From Kitasatospora sp. NBC_00458 (lineage in GTDB: Bacteria > Actinomycetota > Actinomycetes > Streptomycetales > Streptomycetaceae): a stretch of DNA of 64,000 bases. A program made the translations under genes and the position numbers. The notes beneath the pieces are model-generated. The model was not told the DNA's origin, did no database searches, and saw nothing but the letters and a program-made list of their open reading frames with translations. Shown here in pieces: positions 59,107-64,000 of the stretch. How positions within the stretch are numbered: position 1 is the stretch's first letter; each line of letters starts with the position of its first letter. The DNA lies in NCBI RefSeq assembly GCF_036013975.1, contig NZ_CP107904.1:7411001-7475000 (forward strand). Direction: 5' to 3'.

Positions 59107-59751
59107 TCAGCCGACCAGGCGGGGGAGCTCGATCGAGTGCCCCGTCCGCTCCACCTTGGCGCGCAGGTAGTGGACGTTGGAGGCGGAGAGGTGGACGCCG
59201 GTGGGTACCCGGTCGTGGACCGTGATGCCCAGGCCGGTCAGCTGGGCCGCCTTGTCGGGGTTGTTGCTCAGCAGTTCGACGCCGGTGACGCCGAGCGCGC
59301 CCAGCATCTGTGCGGCGGCGGTGTAGTCGCGGGCGTCCTCCGGAAGGCCGAGCGCGGTGTTGGCGTCGTAGGTGTCCAGCCCGGAGTCCTGCAGGGCGTA
59401 CGCGTCGAGCTTGTTGTACAGGCCGATGCCCCGGCCCTCCTGGCGCAGGTAGAGCAGGTATCCGCCGGCCCCGCTGATCAGTTCCACCGACTCGCGCAGC
59501 TGCGGGCCGCAGTCGCAGCGGTCGGAGCCGAACACGTCCCCGGTCAGGCACTCCGAGTGCAGCCGGACCAGCGGGGTGCCGCCCTCCGGTACCTCGCCGA
59601 GGGCGAGTGCGAGGTGTTCCGCCCCGTCCGCCAGCCCGTGGAAGGTGAACACCTCCGCGTCGGCCCGGTAGCCGTCCGGGAAGGTGAGCGGGATCCGGAC
59701 GCGGGACCGCACGGTGGCGGCACCGGTCTGCGGCGGGAGGTGCTGCGGCAT
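59107..59751 (-). CDS. ribA: GTP cyclohydrolase II (stand-alone)
   Basis: A 214-residue enzyme opening GTP for riboflavin synthesis. Zinc ligands Cys68, Cys79 and Cys81 lie in HSECLTGDVFGSDRCDCGPQL. The GTP site LYLRQEGRGIGLYNKLDAYALQD and TYDANTALGL are intact, as is LLSNNPDKAAQLTGLGI. It lacks the DHBP synthase half of RibBA fusions and has no rib neighbours, so it may serve a secondary or special pathway. GGAGG lies 7 bases before ATG 59751. Promoter at 59791-59819. Confidence 0.92.
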   Translation of the reverse strand: MPQHLPPQTGAATVRSRVRIPLTFPDGYRADAEVFTFHGLADGAEHLALALGEVPEGGTPLVRLHSECLTGDVFGSDRCDCGPQLRESVELISGAGGYLLYLRQEGRGIGLYNKLDAYALQDSGLDTYDANTALGLPEDARDYTAAAQMLGALGVTGVELLSNNPDKAAQLTGLGITVHDRVPTGVHLSASNVHYLRAKVERTGHSIELPRLVG

Positions 59752-59790
59752 GGAAGGGCCTCCGGGGACGGAAGGGGTGATCGGGTCCCG

Positions 59791-59819
59791 ACCGTACTAG
59801 GTAGTTCCAATTTGAACAA
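59791..59819 (-). promoter_or_regulatory. Promoter of the GTP cyclohydrolase gene
   Basis: On the minus strand, TTGTTC (59814-59819), 17 bases, TACGGT (59791-59796). An inverted repeat GTTC-CAATTT-GAAC (59804-59817) overlaps the spacer and could be an operator. A leader of about 33 bases follows. Confidence 0.65.
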
Positions 59820-60712
59820 CTGGGTTCCGAGCGCCCGCGTGCTCCGGCGCGCGGGGACGCAGCCTCGCAACACCGTCCGCGCCGGGCCTGTTCCCTCCGT
59901 GGTGGGCCGTGGTGGGCCGTGGCGTGCTGTGACCGCGGACGGGCCCGCCGGGTGACTCGGAGCGGTTCCCCCGGGAACGACGGCGCCATGCCCGGGGGAA
60001 CCGGTTCCCGACCCGCCCCCGAAATGGATTCCCGGAATGCGCCGCGGCCGTTCGGACTTCCCGTGCGGACGAAGGGCGGGCGGGTGAATCCGGACGTGCA
60101 AGTCCGTATCGGATCCGGTGCTCCCGAACGGTATCCCGGTGGTCGCACCGCATTCGGCCGGCCGGGACTCCGGCGCGCCGGTCCGGACGCGGCACATCGG
60201 CCCCGGTCCCCGTCCGTCGCCCGGGGATCGGGGCCGTGCGACGCGGCGGACCTCCGGTGATGCGGGGCGTGCGTGTGGATTCCCGCTTCCGTGCCGAAGG
60301 GAATTCGACGGTTCCGGGGAATTCGCGGACCGCCGCGGTGCCGGACGGAACCGCTCGGCGGGGCCGGAAATCCGGCGTGCCGCGGAGATCCCCGGCGGAC
60401 CCGGCGGGAGAAGTTCGTCGGCAATGGTTCGCCGCTCCCCGCCCCCGCGGAGCGGGAGGGCCGTGGGCGAATGGTCCGTGTCCGGCGGGCGGGCGCCGGG
60501 ACCGTTCCGACTTTGCGCCCAGAATGCGGAAGGCGGCGGACAAAGCGGTTCGACAGTGGGAGACTGACCCCGCGCAAGCGGTCCGAGCTGCCGCACGGGT
60601 GCGAGTCGCACCGTGACGCCCTCAATGGCGAGGGGGACCGCCGGTGTTCCCCGGGACGGGGACACCCTGCCCGTCGACCACGGTCGACCAGACCACGGAA
60701 GGTCCTCACAAG
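59820..60712. other. Long region without a convincing gene, upstream of gdhA
   Basis: About 0.9 kb. Long open frames exist on both strands, but third-position GC bias and protein-like composition are lacking, so I call none. Near the right end, the gdhA leader contains two hairpins: CACGGGTGC/GCACCGTG (60594-60615) and GGTGTTCCCC/GGGGACACC (60643-60666). These might control gdhA. Several GGATTCCCG and GAATTC-containing near-repeats occur in the left part. Confidence 0.6.
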
Positions 60713-62092
<1,380 letters not shown>

Positions 62093-62126
62093 GGCGTCGC
62101 CGAGCGCGCACCCGTGCGTCCCGCAC

Positions 62127-62155
62127 CCCTCCGGTCGTCTCTCACGGCCGGAGGG
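62127..62155 (+). terminator. Candidate terminator after gdhA
   Basis: CCCTCCGG (62127-62134) and CCGGAGGG (62148-62155) form an 8-bp perfect stem with a 13-base loop, 35 bases after the gdhA stop. Confidence 0.6.
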
Positions 62156-62245
62156 AAGGTGGCGGGCGGGCGGGTGCGCGCTCGGCGTGCCCGCGCTCCG
62201 GGCGGTTCGCGCGCCCGCCGGACGGCCCGCGTCCACGCGATGGGC

Positions 62246-62344
62246 GCCGTCCGTGCCGTCCGTGCCGTCCGTGCCGTCCGTGCCGTCCGTGCCGTCCGTG
62301 CCGTCCGTGCCGTCCGTGCCGTGCATGCCGTCCGTGCCGTGCGC
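62246..62344. repeat. 9-bp minisatellite (GCCGTCCGT)
   Basis: Eight exact head-to-tail copies of GCCGTCCGT (62246-62317), one variant (GCCGTGCAT), one more exact copy, and a decayed end. It sits in the 382-base gap between gdhA and the AraC-type gene, which otherwise holds only the gdhA terminator and a TACGGT box (62442-62447). All six frames read through the array, giving false open frames. Confidence 0.92.
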
Positions 62345-62477
62345 GCGCTGCCCACCGGTGCCTCCCGGACCGCGGCGCGGGCCCCGGGGCACCCGACCAG
62401 GCCGGGCACAGGATGTCGGGTCCGGCCGGGGGCCCGCTGCCTACGGTGAGGAGCAGTGAGGGAAGGACGGGGCAGTG

Positions 62478-63350
62478 ATGCTGGAACGGCTGAACCAGGC
62501 CATGGAGCACATCGAGGAGCACCTCGTCGGGACGGTCGACGCGGCCGAACTGGCGCGGATCGCGACGACGTCGGAGTACCACTTCCGGCGGCTGTTCTCG
62601 GCGCTGGCCGGGATGCCGCTGTCGGAGTACCTGCGGCGCCGGCGGCTCACCCTCGCCGGGGCCGAAGTGCTCTCCGGCGAACGGACGCTGCTCGACGTCG
62701 CGGTCCGGTACGGCTACACCTCCGGCGAGGCGTTCGCCCGGGCGTTCCGTGCGATGCACGGGGTGGGCCCGGGCGAGGCGCGGCGCGGCGGTGCGGTGCT
62801 CACCTCGCAGCCCCGGATGTCCTTCCGACTCGTCGTCGAAGGGAGCAGCAGCATGGAGTACCGCATCGTGGAGAGGCCGGCGTTCCGGGTCGTCGGGAGG
62901 AGGGCCCGCGTGCCGTTGGTCCACGAGGGGGTCAACCCGGCCATCGCCGCGTTCATCCGGGGGATCGGCCAGGAGGGCATCGACCGGATCGCCGCCCTCT
63001 CGGAGCAGGACCCGGAGGGCATCGTCTCGGTCACCGAGTTCTTCTCGGAGAGCCGGGAGGAGGGCGTCGAACTCGACTACTACCACGCGGTGGTGGCCGG
63101 TGCGGACGCCGTGGTGCCGGACGGCCTGGACGTGCGGGAGGTGCCGGCCGGCACCTGGGCCGTCTTCGCCAACACCGGGACGTTCCCGCAGGCGCTGCAG
63201 GAGATGTGGCGGGACGTCTACACCCAGTGGTTCCCGTCCAACCCGTACGAGTCCCGGCCGGGCCCCGAGATCCTCCACACCCGCTTCCTCACGGAGGCGG
63301 GGACGGCCCGGGCGGAGGTGTGGGTCCCGGTGGTCCGCGCGAGGCGCTGA
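62478..63350 (+). CDS. AraC-family regulator with GyrI-like domain
   Basis: A 290-residue regulator. The N-terminal AraC double helix-turn-helix is LNQAMEHIEEHLVGTVDAAELARIATTSEYHFRRLFSALAG and LLDVAVRYGYTSGEAFARAFRAMHG. The C-terminal GyrI-like effector domain (MEYRIVERPAFRVVGRRARVPL, AGTWAVFANTGTFPQALQEMWRDVYTQWFPSNPYE) binds small ligands, as in Rob/SoxS-linked regulators. GTG 62475 directly precedes ATG 62478; either may start. It may control the oxidoreductase gene that follows. Confidence 0.9.
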   Translation: MLERLNQAMEHIEEHLVGTVDAAELARIATTSEYHFRRLFSALAGMPLSEYLRRRRLTLAGAEVLSGERTLLDVAVRYGYTSGEAFARAFRAMHGVGPGEARRGGAVLTSQPRMSFRLVVEGSSSMEYRIVERPAFRVVGRRARVPLVHEGVNPAIAAFIRGIGQEGIDRIAALSEQDPEGIVSVTEFFSESREEGVELDYYHAVVAGADAVVPDGLDVREVPAGTWAVFANTGTFPQALQEMWRDVYTQWFPSNPYESRPGPEILHTRFLTEAGTARAEVWVPVVRARR

Positions 63351-63575
63351 CGGGGTGGCGGCGGGCGGGCGGCGGAGCGGGGAGTCTGCGGGCCGTCCGC
63401 CGCCCCGCCGTCCGCCCCGTCCGCTGACCGGGAGCCGTCCCGCCCGGAGCGGCCCCGCTTCGGGCCGGCCGCCCGTTCGGCCCAGCAACGCCCGCCCGCC
63501 CGCCGCCCCCGCCCGCATGCTGGGCGGGGGAGCAGCACGGGGGGCGGGGGCCACCGAGCGAGGAGTGGATCGAGG

Positions 63576-64000
63576 ATGGCCAAGGCGTTCGGGTTCGTCG
63601 ACTACGGCGGGCCGGAGAAGCAGGAGTTCCTGGACCGGCCCGTGCTGGAGCCCGGGCCCGGGCAACTGGCGATCACGGTGCGGGCGGCCGGGGTGAACCC
63701 CGTGGACTGGAAGATCCGCCGCGGCCTGCTCGGCCGGGACCGGGAGCTGCCGGCCGTCATGGGCCAGGAGGCGGCGGGCGTGGTGGAGCGGGTCGGGCCG
63801 GAGGTGACCGGGTTCACGCCGGGCGACGAGGTGTTCGGGCTCGCCGCCGCGGGAGCGTTCGCGGAACAGACGCTGCTGCTCGCCGCGATGAGCGCGCTCA
63901 AGCCGGCGGAGGTCGGCTTCGACCAGGCGGCCACCCTGCCGGTGGCCGCGGCGACGGCCGACGACGGCGTCCGGGACGTCGGGGTGGGCGCCGGGCAGAC
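63576..64000 (+). CDS. Zinc-free MDR oxidoreductase (quinone reductase-like), 5' part
   Basis: The gene runs off the right edge; 141 residues are visible. The N-terminal GroES-like domain is clear: GQLAITVRAAGVNPVDWKIRRG, LPAVMGQEAAGVVERVGPEVTGFTPGDEVFGL, and AEQTLLLAAMSALKPAEVGFDQAATLPVA. The GHE-type zinc site is not present, which suits quinone/NADPH oxidoreductases. The next part should hold the NADPH fold. ATG 63576 is supported by AGGAG at 63560. Possibly regulated by the AraC/GyrI-like protein 225 bases upstream. Confidence 0.85.
   Translation, partial: MAKAFGFVDYGGPEKQEFLDRPVLEPGPGQLAITVRAAGVNPVDWKIRRGLLGRDRELPAVMGQEAAGVVERVGPEVTGFTPGDEVFGLAAAGAFAEQTLLLAAMSALKPAEVGFDQAATLPVAAATADDGVRDVGVGAGQ

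Noticed and set aside
59797..60543. 248-residue minus-strand frame upstream of gdhA
   Set aside because: Third-position GC bias is weak, there is no ribosome-binding site and the peptide is Arg/Pro/Gly-rich.
62246..62344. Possible CRISPR array
   Set aside because: The units are 9 bases with no spacers, so this is a minisatellite.
62142..63665. Minus-strand frame crossing the minisatellite
   Set aside because: The 9-bp array is open in all frames, and the rest mirrors the AraC-type gene; no domain is present.

Overview
The window is very GC-rich chromosomal DNA with strong third-position GC bias. It has streptomycete-type gene content: ergothioneine egtABCD, a GlcP-type glucose permease, a bacterial nitric oxide synthase, a DUF574 methyltransferase, and several start codons placed directly after a TANNNT -10 box. 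It fits Streptomyces or the close relative Kitasatospora. I see no rRNA, tRNA, IS element, prophage or CRISPR array. The first gene (gamma-glutamyltransferase) and the last (quinone oxidoreductase-like) run off the ends.

Layout. 1-4 kb: ggt end, exonuclease III, a membrane-anchored secreted protein, and a convergent lysoplasmalogenase. 4-7 kb: a DUF2398/TIGR02678 protein (the family of a Wadjet-type subunit) standing alone, convergent with a VapBC-like toxin-antitoxin pair. 7-12 kb, minus strand: small membrane ORF, BCCT transporter, MerR regulator, alpha/beta hydrolase behind a long-spacer MerR-type promoter, TetR regulator and acyl-CoA thioesterase. 12-18.7 kb, plus strand: SWIM-finger protein coupled to a DUF6493 protein, a leaderless TetR gene, a PH-like protein and a DUF389 membrane protein. 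18.8-21.7 kb, minus strand: metallo-beta-lactamase-fold hydrolase, MaoC dehydratase and PPOX-fold protein.

21.9-41 kb is the most distinctive region: a Tad/Flp-pilus-like locus. A lipoprotein, a secreted protein, a SAF protein, TadZ, TadA, TadB, TadC, a pilin-like peptide, two TadE-like proteins, a TadG-like protein and a 1357-residue LysM/BTAD membrane protein follow one another, mostly with ATGA/GTGA/TGATG overlaps, and end at a 19-bp terminator hairpin. Two related proteins with a degenerate caspase-like core flank this set, one at each end. The downstream one is coupled to a protein of unknown function. No prepilin peptidase is present.

41-50 kb, mostly minus strand: sedolisin-type protease; a fatty-acid module (FabG-like reductase, thiolase, acyl-CoA dehydrogenase) with a divergent TetR gene and a palindrome between them; nitric oxide synthase with a His-rich N-terminal extension; glucose permease. 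50-55 kb: egtABCD with overlapping frames; egtE is absent. 55-64 kb: SRPBCC protein, DUF574 methyltransferase coupled to a PAS-GGDEF-EAL cyclic-di-GMP enzyme, GTP cyclohydrolase II, about 0.9 kb without a convincing gene, NADP-type glutamate dehydrogenase, a 9-bp minisatellite, an AraC/GyrI-like regulator and the truncated oxidoreductase. Several strong hairpins separate these units.
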